From assembly GCA_963757335.1 (NCBI GenBank), contig CAVWRJ010000008.1:372001-436000 (forward strand): a stretch of DNA of 64,000 nt, read 5' to 3'. The stretch comes from DASQPA01 sp963757335 (GTDB lineage Bacteria; Acidobacteriota; Thermoanaerobaculia; Multivoradales; UBA5704). Shown in pieces: positions 63,435-64,000 of the stretch (position 1 is its first letter; each line of letters opens with the position of its first letter). The notes under the pieces were generated by a model that saw nothing but the letters and a program-made list of their open reading frames with translations, searched no databases and was not told the DNA's origin. The translations under genes were made by a program, and so were the position numbers.

Positions 63435-63547
63435 CCGCCCTCGGCCTGACCCTCTTCTGGGCTCGCCTCCCCCTCCTGGCGGCGCTCCTCGCCACCGTGG
63501 CGGTTCTCGCCTGGACCGTCGTCGCCGAGATCCGGCGCAAGGGGTAG
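63431..63547 (+). CDS. Small single-pass membrane protein
   Basis: 38 residues from TTG 63431, overlapping the FHA stop (TTGA): TALGLTLFWARLPLLAALLA continuing VAVLAWTVVAEIRRKG, one transmembrane helix with a basic tail. Too short for family assignment. Coupling to FHA and spacing to the phosphatase (7 bp) support it as a real small gene. Confidence 0.55.
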   Translation: MTALGLTLFWARLPLLAALLATVAVLAWTVVAEIRRKG

Positions 63548-63554
63548 CCGGGCG

Positions 63555-64000
63555 ATGGCGGTGAGCAGCAGGACTCGTCCCTCGGGGATCTCGGCCGCGG
63601 CGGCCTCGGATCCCGGCCGCGAGCGCGGCAACAACGAGGACCGGGTGCTCTGCGCGCCCGAGCTGGGGATCTTCGCCGTCATCGACGGGGTGGGGGGCGA
63701 GTCGGCGGGGGAGGTCGCCGCCGAAACCGCGCTCGACGTCCTCCGCGCCCGGCTCTCCCGGCGCACCACCGACCTCGACCGCCTCGTCCGCGAGGCGATC
63801 GCCCTCGCCAACCGGCAGATCTACGAGCGGGCAAGGAGCGATCCCCGCCTCTCCGGCATGGCCTGCGTCTTGACCGTCGCCATCCTCGACGGGCCTCGGG
63901 CGACCGTCGGCCACGTGGGGGACAGCCGGCTCTATGCCCTCGCCCCCGGGGAGATCCGCAAGGTCACCCCCGACCACTCGCCGGTCGGCACCCGGGAGGA
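63555..64000 (+). CDS. PP2C-family serine/threonine phosphatase (runs off the window)
   Basis: The first ~149 residues are visible from ATG 63555. Motifs: SDPGRERGNNEDRV (metal-binding), FAVIDGVGGESAGEVAAET (metal-binding Asp-Gly), LTVAILDGPRATVGHVGDSR and TPDHSPVGT. These are the conserved PP2C blocks of Stp1-like phosphatases, which remove phosphate from Ser/Thr on proteins, usually opposite an FHA-linked kinase. The 3' end is outside the window. Confidence 0.88.
   Translation, partial: MAVSSRTRPSGISAAAASDPGRERGNNEDRVLCAPELGIFAVIDGVGGESAGEVAAETALDVLRARLSRRTTDLDRLVREAIALANRQIYERARSDPRLSGMACVLTVAILDGPRATVGHVGDSRLYALAPGEIRKVTPDHSPVGTRE

Overview
The window is GC-rich DNA that looks like a bacterial chromosome from the Acidobacteriota (possibly a Thermoanaerobaculia-like lineage). 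This placement is an inference from gene content: a DUF1800/DUF1501 secreted pair, a large VPS10/BNR-repeat secreted protein, 'PCRVLDTR'-type secreted domains, CHAT and TPR signalling proteins, and many toxin-antitoxin pairs. I see no rRNA, tRNA, integrase, transposase, prophage or CRISPR array. At least 17 single-base, often homopolymer-associated frameshifts break otherwise intact conserved genes, which points to residual long-read consensus error or a rapidly decaying genome. I annotate those genes over their full reconstructed span.

Layout. 1-6106 (minus): an envelope operon of a hypothetical coiled-coil protein, a PspA/IM30 homologue, a substrate-binding protein fused to an OmpA domain, a permease, an ATPase and a membrane coiled-coil protein. 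6.2-9.0 kb: two small genes, a degenerate 21-bp tandem array (array A), a Phd/ParE pair and intergenic hairpins. 9.1-13.9 kb: an ABC-F ATPase with a GIY-YIG protein, an ABC-2 exporter, and a Phd/VapC pair. 14-22.2 kb: a secreted S74 protein, a hybrid histidine kinase, the VPS10-like protein, a VapBC pair, a DUF1801 protein, and a DUF4199/LuxR membrane-regulator pair. 22.5-31.4 kb: the DUF1800-DUF1501 operon. The 3' end of DUF1501 is duplicated 4.7 kb downstream, and a two-gene P-loop ATPase / ATPase-TPR cassette lies exactly between the copies. 31.5-35.6 kb: small secreted proteins, two truncated relics, a 27-unit 21-bp palindromic array (array B) and a VapBC pair between direct repeats. 35.7-43.5 kb: an ABC exporter, a GAF-histidine kinase plus receiver-PP2C phosphatase, an ATP-grasp-like protein and cardiolipin synthase. 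43.6-54.2 kb: a phosphoketolase/pentose-phosphate block (panE, ackA, xfp, zwf, HAD, brnTA, tal, tkt). 54.3-60.7 kb: an MFS transporter, a RelE pair and a CHAT-NB-ARC-TPR protein. 60.9-64 kb: a third array (array C, exact 20-bp period), then an FHA/PP2C phospho-signalling cluster that runs off the end.

How it fits together. Zwf, Xfp and AckA with Tkt and Tal would move sugar phosphates to acetyl-phosphate and then to acetate plus ATP. The PspA operon looks like an envelope-stress or envelope-transport module. The CHAT protein and the two-ATPase cassette have the architecture of STAND-type immunity or signalling proteins. The strongest candidates for something undescribed are the three helically phased 20-21 bp arrays with a conserved core and variable arms, and the ATPase cassette inserted at a duplicated gene end.
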